DNA of 64,000 nt from Chryseobacterium turcicum (GTDB lineage: Bacteria > Bacteroidota > Bacteroidia > Flavobacteriales > Weeksellaceae): assembly GCF_021010565.1 (NCBI RefSeq), contig NZ_JAJNAY010000001.1, positions 1,468,001 through 1,532,000 of the forward strand, given 5' to 3'. The notes beneath the pieces were generated by a model that saw only the letters and a program-made list of their open reading frames with translations, ran no database searches and was not told the DNA's origin. Shown in pieces: positions 41,683-52,394 of the stretch. Position 1 is the stretch's first letter; each line of letters opens with the position of its first letter. The position numbers and the translations under genes are program-made.

Positions 41683-43572
41683 ATGAGTAAAATAATCGGA
41701 ATTGACTTAGGTACAACCAACTCTTGCGTTGCTGTAATGGAAGGTAAGGATGCTGTAGTTATCCCTAATGCTGAAGGTAAAAGAACAACACCTTCTATCG
41801 TAGCGTTTACAGAAGATGGTGAAAGAAAAGTAGGTGATCCTGCAAAAAGACAGGCTGTAACTAACCCTACAAAAACGGTATATTCTATTAAAAGATTTAT
41901 CGGTACACACTTTAAAGAAGATGCTAAAGAAATTTCTAGAGTACCTTATAAAGTAGTTGCTGGACCAAACGATACCGTAAAAGTAAAAATTGACGACAGA
42001 GAATATACGCCACAAGAGATTTCTGCAATGACTCTTCAAAAAATGAAGAAAACTGCTGAAGATTATCTTGGACAAGAAGTAACAAGAGCGGTAATCACTG
42101 TTCCGGCTTACTTTAACGATGCTCAAAGACAAGCGACGAAAGAAGCTGGAGAAATTGCAGGTCTTAAAGTAGAAAGAATCATCAATGAGCCTACAGCAGC
42201 AGCTTTGGCTTATGGAATGGACAAAACAAATAAAGACCAAAAAATCGCAGTTTACGATTTAGGAGGTGGTACTTTCGACGTTTCTATCCTAGATTTAGGA
42301 GATGGAGTTTTTGAAGTATTGTCTACAAACGGTGATACGCACTTAGGAGGTGATGACTTTGATGATGTAATCATCAACTGGATGGCAGACGAATTCAAAG
42401 CTGAAGAAGGTGTTGAGTTGAAAGCTGACCCAATCGCTTTACAAAGATTGAAAGAAGCAGCTGAAAAAGCAAAAATCGAGTTGTCTTCTTCTGCTCAAAC
42501 AGAAATCAACCTTCCATACATCACTGCTACAGCGACTGGTCCTAAACACTTAGTGAAGACTTTAACTAAAGCTAAATTCGAGCAGTTAGCTGCAGACTTA
42601 GTAAGACGTTCTATGGAGCCTTGTAAAAAAGCGCTTTCTGATGCAGGTCTTTCTATCTCAGATATCGACGAAGTAATCTTGGTAGGTGGTTCTACAAGAA
42701 TCCCAATCATCCAGGAAGAAGTTGAGAAATTCTTCGGTAAAAAGCCTTCAAAAGGAGTTAACCCGGATGAGGTTGTAGCAATTGGTGCAGCAATCCAAGG
42801 TGGAGTTTTAACTGGAGATGTAACTGACGTGCTTTTATTAGACGTTACGCCACTTTCTTTAGGTATCGAAACAATGGGTTCTGTTTTCACTAAATTAATT
42901 GAAGCGAACACGACGATTCCAACTAAAAAATCTGAAGTATTCTCTACAGCTTCTGACAACCAGCCAGCTGTAAGCATCAGAGTAGGACAGGGGGAGAGAC
43001 CAATGTTCAACGATAACAAAGAAATCGGTAGATTCGATTTGACAGATATTCCACCAGCACAAAGAGGAGTTCCTCAGATTGAAGTAACTTTCGATATTGA
43101 TGCGAATGGTATCTTAAGCGTTTCTGCTAAAGATAAAGGTACAGGTAAAGAGCAGTCTATTAAAATTCAGGCTTCTTCAGGTCTTTCTGACGAAGAAATC
43201 GAAAGAATGAAAAAAGAAGCTCAAGAAAACTCTGTAGCTGATAATAAGAGAAAAGAAGAGGTTGAAGTATTCAACAAAGCTGACGGATTGATTTTCCAAA
43301 CTGAAAAGCAATTGACAGAATTTGGTGATAAATTATCAGCTGACAAAAAAGCGGCTATCGAAACTGCTCATGCAGAATTGAAAACTGCTTTCGAAGCTCA
43401 AAATGCAGAAGAAGTAAAAGCTAAAACTGAAGTTTTAGATGCAGCTTGGATGGCAGCTACAGAAGAAATGTATGCTCAAGGCCAAGGTGCTGAAGCAGGA
43501 GCTCAACAAACTCAAGGTCAAGCAAACGGAGCAGAAGATGTTCAGGATGCTGATTTTGAAGAAGTGAAGTAA
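41683..43572 (+). CDS. dnaK: Hsp70 chaperone DnaK
   Basis: This 629-aa protein is a complete DnaK. The nucleotide-binding domain begins [18 protein letters not shown] and includes [21 protein letters not shown] and [13 protein letters not shown]. The linker [16 protein letters not shown] leads to the substrate-binding domain. The lid ends with a Gly/Gln/Ala-rich tail ([20 protein letters not shown]) and DADFEEVK. It refolds client proteins with DnaJ and GrpE, neither of which adjoins it. It is monocistronic, with a strong terminator at 43598. Confidence 0.98.
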   Translation: MSKIIGIDLGTTNSCVAVMEGKDAVVIPNAEGKRTTPSIVAFTEDGERKVGDPAKRQAVTNPTKTVYSIKRFIGTHFKEDAKEISRVPYKVVAGPNDTVKVKIDDREYTPQEISAMTLQKMKKTAEDYLGQEVTRAVITVPAYFNDAQRQATKEAGEIAGLKVERIINEPTAAALAYGMDKTNKDQKIAVYDLGGGTFDVSILDLGDGVFEVLSTNGDTHLGGDDFDDVIINWMADEFKAEEGVELKADPIALQRLKEAAEKAKIELSSSAQTEINLPYITATATGPKHLVKTLTKAKFEQLAADLVRRSMEPCKKALSDAGLSISDIDEVILVGGSTRIPIIQEEVEKFFGKKPSKGVNPDEVVAIGAAIQGGVLTGDVTDVLLLDVTPLSLGIETMGSVFTKLIEANTTIPTKKSEVFSTASDNQPAVSIRVGQGERPMFNDNKEIGRFDLTDIPPAQRGVPQIEVTFDIDANGILSVSAKDKGTGKEQSIKIQASSGLSDEEIERMKKEAQENSVADNKRKEEVEVFNKADGLIFQTEKQLTEFGDKLSADKKAAIETAHAELKTAFEAQNAEEVKAKTEVLDAAWMAATEEMYAQGQGAEAGAQQTQGQANGAEDVQDADFEEVK

Positions 43573-43597
43573 GACTCAGTGAGTCATAATAAATAAG

Positions 43598-43629
43598 AAT
43601 CCCCAAGCTTACGCTTGGGGATTTTTTTT
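43598..43629 (+). terminator. Terminator of dnaK
   Basis: AATCCCCAAGC pairs with GCTTGGGGATT around TTAC and is followed by a T-run. Between here and the next terminator (43953) the spacer is AT-rich with nothing recognised. Confidence 0.92.
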
Positions 43630-43952
43630 AGATAGTTGAATGAAAAATTATTTTATCATTGCTTTAATAGTATTGAAGTAATCACCATAAGATTCAATTT
43701 TGTGAGGAAGTTTATTCATTTGAATTAAAAATGATAATTACAATAAAGGAGACATAAAGTTTATTATTTACAGGTAGCGAAAATGAATACATAGAATAAA
43801 AATAACATTCTTAAAGAAACCGAAATAATTATTGATAACAAACTGTCATAAACTACCGAATTGTAAATGGCTAGTACATGCATCTTAAATTGTTTAATAT
43901 CCTTTAATTTAATAACTATACTCTTTTTATCAATACTTTAATGCGATAAAAA

Positions 43953-43980
43953 AATAAGCTCTCATTTCTGAGAGCTTATT
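43953..43980 (-). terminator. Terminator of the 1264-aa T9SS gene
   Basis: AATAAGCTCTCA and TGAGAGCTTATT form a perfect 12-bp stem with loop TTTC, 16 bp after the stop, followed on the minus strand by TTTTTTATCGC. Confidence 0.88.
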
Positions 43981-43996
43981 CTATTTAATTAATTGG

Positions 43997-46900
43997 TTAT
44001 TCTTTAATGAATTTTCTCTGAGCTGTGCCCTGAATATCATCAATATCAATTACGTATAGACCGTTGATTAATCTGCTTACGTCAATCTTGTTATTTAAGA
44101 TTACTCCGCTAGAGATTACCTGACCAGCTGCACTGTAAATGTTATATTTCGCTTTTTTACTGATATTCTTAACATTTAAAATTGATTTAACAGGATTTGG
44201 ATAAATCAAAATATCTGTTTGATTAACAGTATTTGCTGTTGGCAATTGAGAGATTCTCACTGTATAGTCTTCCACTTCACCATCAGTAAAGCTTACACAA
44301 CTTACAGGAATAGCGTCTTTAGACATTGCCACTCTCATTACCACATATTTATTGGTAGATCCTAAGAAAGCATTAGAAGGTACCGTAAAGGTAGCACTTG
44401 CAGTAGGATTCGTATTAGGGCCATCTGCTAAAATCCTTTCGTCAAGATCAAAAGCTCCGTTTCTGTTGAAGTCAATCCAAACGGCTACTCCAGCTTTCGC
44501 ACCTGAGCTAATTGTTTTATCAATTATAATTTGGTTACCTACAGAACCTTGAACCATATCAATAAACTTCGTAGGAACCGTTGTATAGTCTGAATAAGCT
44601 GAACCTGCTGTAATATTAATCATCTGAGGTTTACCCGCTGGCTTCGCTGTTACTTTTGAAATAAATTCAGAACCAAAGTTTGTTGAATGCATTGGGCAAT
44701 AAACAACTGTTGGTGTTGTAAAGTAGTACTCTGGTGTGAAGTTACCCGGTGTACCCGTACAAACATTTGCTACCTGCATTTCATATTTCGTAAGTTCTAA
44801 TAATCCTGTAAGGGTATAGGTATTATTACTTACGTTAATTGTCGTCCAGCCTGGTAATCCAACTTTTCTGTATTTTAATATGTAATTATTAGTAGCTCCA
44901 GGACCTGTGTAAGCACTCCAAACTACTTCTGCTGATGTAGGATTTAACTGAGTGATTGTTAATCCTGGAGGCGGAATTTCGCAAACTCTAACCGTAGTAA
45001 ACACTTGAGATGTAGACCAAGGGTTAAACGTTCCAGATCCAATACACTTATTTCTTACCTGAACCTCATACGTTTTATATGAACTTAAGCCTGTAAGAAG
45101 GTAACTATTAGCAGGAGGTTGCGGAGTAGTAACGGGGAACCATGTTCCTGTACCAACTTCTTTCCACTGTAGTTCATAAGTAGCACCAGCTGCAAGCGGG
45201 TTCCAAGTTACTAAAGCTGATGTTGGGGTAATACTAGTTACTGTCACATTTGGAGGAGTAGGGTCACATTTGGTTTTAAATTCGCTATGTGAGAATAATC
45301 CTACATTCGTAATATTACAAACTGCTGCAACTTCCACTTCATAATCAGTGAATGGTAACAAGTTGGAAGGGAAAGTATAAGTACCTGCTGTTACAGTAAT
45401 AGGACCAGTGTTTGGCAACCAAGCACTACCCGTCCCTAAAGGTCTGTATCTTATTTGATAAGTAGCTCCTCCGGGATCTTGAGGCCAAGTAAGCGTTGCT
45501 GAATTATGGGTAATAGAAGCTGGTACTACTGTCACTACAGGAGTAGCATTATTACAAACTCTTAGTAAAATATTATCAATTGCAGCCGGAGGCTGTGTGC
45601 CAAGGCTTCCGTCATTTCTCCATTCGAAGACTAAACGCATTATACCACCTGCGTATGCAGTTAAGTTTAAGTTTGTATTAGAAAATGTTTGCCATGTACC
45701 TTGAAGTTGGTATTGTCCTACTTGTATTCTATTTGTACCTGCAGCAATTTGAGTTCCGGGTACAGGCATAACAGTAGTTGGTACCAACCAAACTCTTAGA
45801 TAATCCAAATTGTTTTCTCCTTGAGACTTCCAGTCAAAAGAAAAAGAAGCAATTGTAGTTCCTGCCGGAATCTGAATATCTCTAAATGCTTGTACTGTAG
45901 TTGCCGTGTGAGAATATGCATTCGTTACACCGTTATCATTAGATATATATAATGATTGAGCAGTGTTTCCTGTTGCAGTACCACGTACCCACTTATTTGT
46001 CTGTGTTCCGTTTAATAATCCTAAATCATTACCTCCTGTAAAGTTTTGACTATAAGGCAGTGTTGCCGGAATCTGTGTTGTTGTAAAGCTTGGCCCACCA
46101 ATCCAGATGCTCGCATCTGTTGTGCTACATCTTGCTCTTACCCACCAATAATACGTTGTATTAGGAGTCAACCCAGCTAAAGGAACTGATGTTGCAGTCG
46201 TGTTTCCTGTTGGGAGTGTCGTCGCAATTGGAGGTGTAGGATTTGTTGATAAATAATATTCATATCCTATCGCAGGTGGCGGTACAGTGGCTGTCCAGCT
46301 TATGGTGGCAGTCGCTGAAGTTATAGCAGCTACTGCGGGTGCTGTAGGTAATTTACAGGTAGGAATAAGTAAATTTATATTATCAATAGCACCTGCAGGT
46401 GGAGTACCGACACTTCCGTCATTTCTCCACTCAAAAACCAGACGTACAGTAGCTCCTGAGAAGCTTGTTAAGTTTACGTTTGTATTTAGGTAGGTTTGCC
46501 ATGCAGTTTGTGCGTTTAAATTTCCTCCTATTTGAATTCTTCCTGTGCCTGCTGTAATTTGAGCACCCGCTGTTGGGGTAAAAGAAGAGGGCACAAGCCA
46601 TACTCTTAAGTAGTCACAACATGATTCTCCCATTGCAAGCCAGTCAAATGATAAAAGTGCAGGTGATGCAGCAGTTGTTCCTGTTGGTACTGCAATATCT
46701 CTGTAAGCCTGAACAATACTTGATGAAGTGTTGGTATAGTTATTTGTTACTCCATTGTCATTAGAGATATAAATAGAGCTAGGTATATTCCCTACAGTAT
46801 TCCCATAAACCCATTTGTTCGTTTGAGATCCGTTTATAAAACCGAAATCATTTAGAGTTGAAAAATTTTGGTTGTAAGGAAGGGTAGCAGGTATTTGCGT

Positions 46901-47791
46901 AGTTGAAAACCCTCCACCTGCAGTCCATATACTAGAATCTGTTGCGCTGCAAACTGCACGAACCCAAAAATAATATGTAGTACTTGGTGAGAGTGTATTT
47001 AAAAGAACTGACGTTGTGGTACTTGCACCTGAAGGAATAGTTGTGCTAGTTGGTGGTGTAGAACTTGTAGAAATGTAATATTGATACCCATTGGCAGGAG
47101 CAGGGGTGATGCCTGTCCATGAAATCGTAGCATTTGTTGTTGTTATTGTATTAACAGCTAATGCAGTAGGTGCACTACAAGTAGGAATCAGCATATTAAT
47201 GTTATCAATAGCACCTGCAGGTGTAGTACCTACACTACCATCATTTCTCCATTCAAAAACAAGACGTACATTAGCTCCTGCAAACGTTGCCAAGTTGATG
47301 TTTGTATTGGTGTAAGTTTGCCAAGTAGTTTGTTCGTTTAAGTTCGCTCCTAGTTGAATTCTACCTGCCCCTGCAGTAATTTGTGTTCCTGGTGTAGGTG
47401 TAAAAGTAGTAGGGACTAGCCAAATTCTAAGGTAATCACAACATGCTTCTCCCATCGCTCTCCAGTCAAATGATAATGTGGCTGGTGAAGTAGCTGTGGT
47501 ACCCGTTGGAACTACAATATCTCTATACACCTGAACAACGCTTGAAGATGTATTAGTATAATTATTTGTAGTACCATTATCATTGGAAATATAAATAGAA
47601 TTTCCCGCATTACCTGCCGCTGAACCATATGCCCATTTATTGACCTGGGTTCCATTCAGCAAAGTAAAGTCATTGCTCGTGTTAAAATCTTGAGTGTATG
47701 GTAAGGTTGCAGCTTGCGCATGAAGCAGCGGTATGAAACCAAAATTAATAAAACACAAAAGAAGTAATAAAGAAGTAAAGGTTTTAATCAT
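43997..47791 (-). CDS. T9SS surface protein with three 274-aa repeats, Fn3 and GEVED domains
   Basis: This 1264-aa protein has a signal peptide (ends LLHAQA, about 26). Three tandem units start at TLPYTQDF (29), TLPYNQNF (303) and TLPYSQNF (about 577). Each is a MAM-like jelly roll with YISNDNG, LSFDW and RLVFEWRNDGS; the first two also carry a fibronectin-III domain with TTYYFWVRA-type strands. Three more Fn3-like domains follow, then a GEVED domain (AVWIDFNRNGAFDLDE, FTDGEVEDYTV). The T9SS type A tail starts ILIYPNPVKS. Probably an adhesin or a glycan/peptide-binding surface protein. The -7 box is at 47814-47821. Confidence 0.88.
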   Translation of the reverse strand: MIKTFTSLLLLLCFINFGFIPLLHAQAATLPYTQDFNTSNDFTLLNGTQVNKWAYGSAAGNAGNSIYISNDNGTTNNYTNTSSSVVQVYRDIVVPTGTTATSPATLSFDWRAMGEACCDYLRIWLVPTTFTPTPGTQITAGAGRIQLGANLNEQTTWQTYTNTNINLATFAGANVRLVFEWRNDGSVGTTPAGAIDNINMLIPTCSAPTALAVNTITTTNATISWTGITPAPANGYQYYISTSSTPPTSTTIPSGASTTTSVLLNTLSPSTTYYFWVRAVCSATDSSIWTAGGGFSTTQIPATLPYNQNFSTLNDFGFINGSQTNKWVYGNTVGNIPSSIYISNDNGVTNNYTNTSSSIVQAYRDIAVPTGTTAASPALLSFDWLAMGESCCDYLRVWLVPSSFTPTAGAQITAGTGRIQIGGNLNAQTAWQTYLNTNVNLTSFSGATVRLVFEWRNDGSVGTPPAGAIDNINLLIPTCKLPTAPAVAAITSATATISWTATVPPPAIGYEYYLSTNPTPPIATTLPTGNTTATSVPLAGLTPNTTYYWWVRARCSTTDASIWIGGPSFTTTQIPATLPYSQNFTGGNDLGLLNGTQTNKWVRGTATGNTAQSLYISNDNGVTNAYSHTATTVQAFRDIQIPAGTTIASFSFDWKSQGENNLDYLRVWLVPTTVMPVPGTQIAAGTNRIQVGQYQLQGTWQTFSNTNLNLTAYAGGIMRLVFEWRNDGSLGTQPPAAIDNILLRVCNNATPVVTVVPASITHNSATLTWPQDPGGATYQIRYRPLGTGSAWLPNTGPITVTAGTYTFPSNLLPFTDYEVEVAAVCNITNVGLFSHSEFKTKCDPTPPNVTVTSITPTSALVTWNPLAAGATYELQWKEVGTGTWFPVTTPQPPANSYLLTGLSSYKTYEVQVRNKCIGSGTFNPWSTSQVFTTVRVCEIPPPGLTITQLNPTSAEVVWSAYTGPGATNNYILKYRKVGLPGWTTINVSNNTYTLTGLLELTKYEMQVANVCTGTPGNFTPEYYFTTPTVVYCPMHSTNFGSEFISKVTAKPAGKPQMINITAGSAYSDYTTVPTKFIDMVQGSVGNQIIIDKTISSGAKAGVAVWIDFNRNGAFDLDERILADGPNTNPTASATFTVPSNAFLGSTNKYVVMRVAMSKDAIPVSCVSFTDGEVEDYTVRISQLPTANTVNQTDILIYPNPVKSILNVKNISKKAKYNIYSAAGQVISSGVILNNKIDVSRLINGLYVIDIDDIQGTAQRKFIKE

Positions 47792-47813
47792 ATATTAAAT
47801 TATTTATTAGTAA

Positions 47814-47821
47814 CAAAATTA
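47814..47821 (-). promoter_or_regulatory. Promoter -7 box of the 1264-aa T9SS gene
   Basis: Minus-strand TAATTTTG matches TAnnTTTG, 23 bp before the start codon. Confidence 0.55.
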
Positions 47822-48317
47822 GTTATTTTTTTTATAAAATTTTAATTTTCTAACATGAATATAATGAATGAATTATTTTTTGTAAATTAATATTGTGAAA
47901 ATGATAATATTGTTCGCTGTATTCTGTTTTTTAATGCCAAAAAGTGAATTATTTACTTTTTTTGTATAGATTTTAGTGGTTTTTATTATTAAATCTGTTT
48001 AAATTTTTTTGAGAAACGAATTCCGAAAAAAAAATCAGCAATTTTAAATTGCAAAAAAGAACTGAAATCTGGAACTCATAAGAAAATATAAACTGGATAA
48101 TTGGATTTTAGCCTTTTTAAGCAAGGGAAAACGGGGACAACAAGATTTGATTTAGGGAAAATATTTGAATTAAAACAGGTTGGGTTAAATTCACTTACAA
48201 TAATAAATACTTTTTTAATGAGTCTTTATAATTTAAAATTAAAAGTCTATTTAAGTTTTATTAATTTAAATCCTGTATGATTGGCTTTTGATTTTTTTTA
48301 CTCAGCTTTTATATAAT

Positions 48318-48383
48318 TCTCGCAGATTTTACCGATTAAAAACGAATAAATTAATCTGCTTATTTGACAAAATCTACGAAATA
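48318..48383. repeat. Degenerate CGCAGATTTT inverted repeat
   Basis: TCTCGCAGATTTTACC and the inverted AATCTGCTTATTTGACAAAATCTACGAA form a loose hairpin in the 678-bp gap 47792-48469. It resembles a decayed intergenic repeat; the remainder of the gap is AT-rich with no gene seen. Confidence 0.4.
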
Positions 48384-48469
48384 AATTATTTCATTTAAAA
48401 CTAAACAAGCTCTAAGATTTCTGCTTAATTTTAATTGAGTAAATCTACAAATAGGATAAAAAATTAAAT

Positions 48470-49201
48470 CTATTTTACCTGCATTATTTTTAACTTATCA
48501 TAAAACTGTTCGCGGTAGCTGAGTCCTACAGGAATACTTTTTTTATTGGTTAGTATAATGACATGCTGTTCGAGGTAATTGATTTTATTGAGGTTGATGA
48601 AAAACGATTTGTGAACTCTACAAATGTGAGTAAGGTGCTTTAAATTTTCTTCAAAAGAAGCTAAGGTGGCGTGAATCATTATCATGCCATTTTCGGTGTG
48701 TAAATTAATATAATTGCGCATTCCTTCGATATAAATTAATTCTGCAGGATTGACTTTTATTAAACGTTTATCACTTTTTACGTAAAAACTACCATCAACT
48801 TTTTCTGAAGTCATGAGCGTTTGATTCTGCTGGATGGGGCTCAGAAATTGAGTTGCTTTTTGGATGCCTTTTGCAAAACGTTCTAAGGAAATTGGTTTAA
48901 GCAAATAATCAATAGCACTTTGGTCAAATGCATTTAGCGCATATTGATGGTAGGCAGTGGTATAAATAATTGCAGGAGGATTATTAAATAGAGTAACGAA
49001 ATCTGTTCCGTTAATTTCAGGCATTTTGATGTCTAAAAAAATCAAATCGATGTCTTTGTTTTTATTGAGAAAAGCAATTAATTCAAAAACGTTATTACAA
49101 ACACCTTCTAGCTGCAAAATATCAAATTTTGAAATATGATGAATCAGGACATCCTGAGCCAATTTTTCATCATCTACGACCAAACATTTTATTTTCGTCA
49201 T
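48470..49201 (-). CDS. LytTR-type response regulator
   Basis: This 243-aa protein has a receiver domain with LVVDDEK, phospho-acceptor Asp57 in IFLDIKMPEING and Lys near 102 in YLLKPISLERF. A C-terminal LytTR DNA-binding domain follows (about 140-243: LIYIEGMRNYINLHTENG, ICRVHKSFFINLNKINYLE, SIPVGLSYREQF). It is downstream of and 4 bp from a LytS-like kinase gene, so the two form one operon. Targets are unknown; the divergent serine hydrolase gene is one candidate by proximity. Confidence 0.93.
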   Translation of the reverse strand: MTKIKCLVVDDEKLAQDVLIHHISKFDILQLEGVCNNVFELIAFLNKNKDIDLIFLDIKMPEINGTDFVTLFNNPPAIIYTTAYHQYALNAFDQSAIDYLLKPISLERFAKGIQKATQFLSPIQQNQTLMTSEKVDGSFYVKSDKRLIKVNPAELIYIEGMRNYINLHTENGMIMIHATLASFEENLKHLTHICRVHKSFFINLNKINYLEQHVIILTNKKSIPVGLSYREQFYDKLKIMQVK

Positions 49202-49205
49202 TGCT

Positions 49206-50246
49206 CTATAATTTTATTTCAAGTGTTACTTTAAAAACATTATTCCTTTTTTCAATTTGAAACTGATGTTTAGAAGGGTAAATCAATTGAAGACGTTTGC
49301 GGATGTTTTCAATGCCAATTCCGCCAAGTTCTTTCCTTACCGATTCTTTAAAACTATTTTCACAGGTAAATATAAGGCTAATATCGTCGCAACTTAATGT
49401 AGCATTGATATATGAATGACCAATGGTAGAATCTGTACCATGTTTGAAAGCGTTTTCTATCAATGGCAATAAAAGCATAGGCGCAATTTTGACAGATTCT
49501 TTTACGTTTTCGTAATGAAAGGTGATGGTTGCATTTTCAGGCATTCTTACTCTTTCAATATCGATATAGGTATTCAGAATGTGTATTTCATCAGTTACAA
49601 ATACTTCTTTTTCTTGTGCTTCATATAAAGAGTAGCGCAAAATATCAGAGAGTTTTAAAATTACATTTGGAGTTTCATCTGATTTTTTAAGAGATAAAGC
49701 ATACAAACTATTCAGTACATTGAAAAGAAAATGGGGACTAATTTGAGATTTTAATAAGCTAAGTTCTGCAATAGTTTGTTGGGTTTGTATTTGTCTTTCT
49801 TTTTTAATTTTTAATAAAAATTGTTGAATGGCATACCCAATAACCATGATTCCCATCACAATAATAATTCCAGGTAAGGCATCGAAATAATATTGATACT
49901 TTTCTAAACCAGCTGGAGTAGAAGAGGTGGCTGCAAGTGGAGTAAAATCAATTAATTCTATAGTTGCAAACTTTTGGTATAACCAATGTAGGTATTGACC
50001 CAATATGAATGTTGTACTTATAATAACAGCGACTGCCGAAGCGCAGTACCATTGTATTTTTTTATTTCGTTGAAGTCTGGGGAGAAGCCAAAAGGTATTG
50101 AGCCATGCCGGAAAAAAGAGTAGAATATTGTAAAGTAAAATAAAACCTAAGGGAATATTTTTATCATTATTACTTGCAGCAGCTGAAAATATAAAGACGA
50201 TAAACAGAAGATTTAGCAGTATTCTCAGAAAATTATATTTTTTCAA
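49206..50246 (-). CDS. LytS-like membrane histidine kinase (His_kinase family)
   Basis: This 346-aa protein has four membrane segments (about 7-24, 32-52, 67-84 and 123-143). The His_kinase signature LSLLKSQISPHFLFNVLNSL (phospho-His172) and a HATPase domain with LLPLIENAFKHG and GGIGIENIRKRL follow. The start is TTG: an in-frame TGA lies upstream and there is no ATG before the first membrane segment. There is no separate sensor domain, so the signal is probably sensed in the membrane. Its partner is the adjacent LytTR regulator. Confidence 0.92.
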   Translation of the reverse strand: MKKYNFLRILLNLLFIVFIFSAAASNNDKNIPLGFILLYNILLFFPAWLNTFWLLPRLQRNKKIQWYCASAVAVIISTTFILGQYLHWLYQKFATIELIDFTPLAATSSTPAGLEKYQYYFDALPGIIIVMGIMVIGYAIQQFLLKIKKERQIQTQQTIAELSLLKSQISPHFLFNVLNSLYALSLKKSDETPNVILKLSDILRYSLYEAQEKEVFVTDEIHILNTYIDIERVRMPENATITFHYENVKESVKIAPMLLLPLIENAFKHGTDSTIGHSYINATLSCDDISLIFTCENSFKESVRKELGGIGIENIRKRLQLIYPSKHQFQIEKRNNVFKVTLEIKL

Positions 50247-50445
50247 TGGTTTTGTTTTATAGAATGGTAAAGTTAAATATTTTCATAAGCAGCATATTCT
50301 TTTTTACACCAACGGCTATTATTCATTGACGAACAGCAAGTAAATAATGTTCAAAATTGTTTGTCCACATTATCATACTGTTGGTCAAAAAAATGAAAAA
50401 CGGTTGCAGAGTTATTCTTTCATTTGTACCAATAAAAATTAAACC

Positions 50446-51804
50446 ATGAAAAGAATCTTTCTTTTGCTTATTCTAAATTTCTATGGAATTGCTTCAGCCC
50501 AAAATCCTGACTACAAAAAGTCGATTGACAGCTTGATGAATTATTTTCAGGAAAATAATACTTTTTCAGGGAGTGTTTTACTTCAAAAAAATGGTGAAAC
50601 GATTTACAAGGGAGAATTTAACAAATTTCCAAAGGGTACCGATGGATATAGAATAGGGTCGATTACTAAAGTTTTTACTGCTGTAGTAATTTTTCAGCTT
50701 ATTGAGGAAGGTAAACTGAAGCTTGATACAAAACTCAGCACTTTTTATCCATCTATTAAATATGCTGATGAAATAACCATCGGAAATCTATTGAGTCATA
50801 CCAGTGGAATGTATGATTATCTGGAATGGGAAGAGTATTACAACCAAAAAAGCAGTACCTATACCAAAGAGAAGATGTTGCAACTCATAGAGCAAGGTAA
50901 GCCAGAATCTAAACCTAATCAAGAAAGCTCCTACAGCAATTCCAATTATACGATATTGGGATACATTATAGAGAATATTACAAAAAAGAAGTATTCGGAA
51001 AATGTAAAATCTCGTATTATTGAGCCATTAGGACTTCAAAATACGTATTACGAAACAGGGGAAACTGACAATTTTAAACGAAATGATTCCTATAAATTTG
51101 ATGGAGAAAAATGGTCTAAAGAAAATGAAACGCACCCAAGTTTTACACTTGCTGCAGGGGCTATGGTTTCTACTACAGAAGACTTATCAAAACTAATGTC
51201 TGCACTTTTTAATGGTCAGCTGGTTTCAAAAAATTCTTTAGAGAACATGAAAAATACAAGTTTGCAGACTGCCATCGGATATGGATTGTTTAGAACTCCA
51301 TTTTATGACAAAAACGGATTTGGTCATACCGGTAGAATTGATGAATTTCGGGCGGCTACAGTATATTTTACGGGAGATAATTTGAGCATAAGCATTCTTG
51401 CCAATGGAACCAGTATCAAACTGAATGATATCGTAATTGGAATAGCTTCAAAATATTATGGTACTAAATACAAAAGACCAAATCTTACTGCCTACCAAAG
51501 CGTAAATGCGCCAAATACACAGGTTTATACAGGTATTTATAGTGCAAGATTAGCTGGAATTATCAGTGTAGGAAAGTTTAAGCTCACACAGGCCGGTAAA
51601 AATCATTTATATATTGCCATGTACAATAATGAAAAAGATAATGCCAAAGAAAGTAGGAAGGCATTGCTGAAAAGAACAGGAGAAAATGAGTTCTATTCTT
51701 TCGATACCAATGCAAAACTCGAGTTTCTGCTCAATAAAAAAAGAGCGGTAACAGGGATAAAACTCACGCAAGGCAATAACTCAATCAATTGTAAAAAATT
51801 ATAG
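50446..51804 (+). CDS. Class C beta-lactamase-fold serine hydrolase
   Basis: This 452-aa exported protein (signal ends IASAQ, about 19) has the catalytic motifs of the family. Ser72-x-x-Lys75 is in IGSITKVFT, Tyr163-Ser-Asn165 in SSYSNSNYT and His294-Thr-Gly in FGHTGRIDEF. A C-terminal domain of about 110 residues (from about 345) follows. Members include D,D-peptidases, esterases and peptide hydrolases; resistance function is not implied. It is divergent from the LytS/LytTR operon, which may control it. Confidence 0.9.
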   Translation: MKRIFLLLILNFYGIASAQNPDYKKSIDSLMNYFQENNTFSGSVLLQKNGETIYKGEFNKFPKGTDGYRIGSITKVFTAVVIFQLIEEGKLKLDTKLSTFYPSIKYADEITIGNLLSHTSGMYDYLEWEEYYNQKSSTYTKEKMLQLIEQGKPESKPNQESSYSNSNYTILGYIIENITKKKYSENVKSRIIEPLGLQNTYYETGETDNFKRNDSYKFDGEKWSKENETHPSFTLAAGAMVSTTEDLSKLMSALFNGQLVSKNSLENMKNTSLQTAIGYGLFRTPFYDKNGFGHTGRIDEFRAATVYFTGDNLSISILANGTSIKLNDIVIGIASKYYGTKYKRPNLTAYQSVNAPNTQVYTGIYSARLAGIISVGKFKLTQAGKNHLYIAMYNNEKDNAKESRKALLKRTGENEFYSFDTNAKLEFLLNKKRAVTGIKLTQGNNSINCKKL

Positions 51805-52127
51805 CCATGTTAATAACAGAAGGAGAATTGAAAACCTGAATTTCCACAGAGTAAATTATAAATTAAACTACAAATTGATAGATGAATTTTTGGGAAAAAG
51901 GTCGTGTAAGTTTTCAATTTAAATAGAGTAAAGCTTTAAAATATGTCATTAATCTTAAAAAATGCTGATTCAAAATAATAATAATTAAATCAACAATAAT
52001 GTAATTATTATGCTGTTTTTTTAGGGGATTCTCTCTTAATTCTCCTTAAGTAAGTGCTTTTTTTGCTAATTTAGTTTCTAAATCAGATGTGAATGATGAT
52101 GAATTATTGATATTTTACTCGAAATAA

Positions 52128-52158
52128 TTGCGTATGTCATTTCATTAGCTTACCTTTG
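52128..52158 (+). promoter_or_regulatory. Upstream promoter candidate of the cold-shock gene
   Basis: TTG (52128-52130), then 20 bp, then TACCTTTG (52151-52158). It would give a leader of about 230 nt for the cold-shock gene, or a separate small RNA. The rest of 51805-52394 holds a 14-nt direct repeat ATTTAGTTTCTAAA (near 52069 and 52179) and no gene. Confidence 0.4.
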
Positions 52159-52318
52159 TAGATAATAAGGCGAATAATGATTTAGTTTCTAAAAGATTCA
52201 GATATTAAATCAGAGGTTCATTTTTGTCATTAATTTTTAGGTGCTCTACCTTTTAAGAAGTTTGATTTTCACTCTTAAATTCTATACATCCATATTTTTC
52301 TTTCAAAAATTTATTATA

Positions 52319-52351
52319 ATTTTGATATAAATCAAAATATCAGTATTTTTG
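52319..52351 (+). promoter_or_regulatory. Consensus promoter of the cold-shock gene
   Basis: TTTG (52321-52324), 19 bp, TATTTTTG (52344-52351) match both Bacteroidota promoter elements with ideal spacing. The -33 element lies inside the palindrome ATTTTGAT-ATAA-ATCAAAAT (52319-52338), which could bind a regulator. Confidence 0.75.
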
Positions 52352-52394
52352 AGTCTTATTTAACAGATAAAATAATTTTTTAATACACAATACA

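Noticed and set aside
41707..42240. Antisense ORFs in dnaK (also 42495-43019)
   Set aside because: Long open reverse frames are common opposite strongly codon-biased genes; no start signals or domain features.
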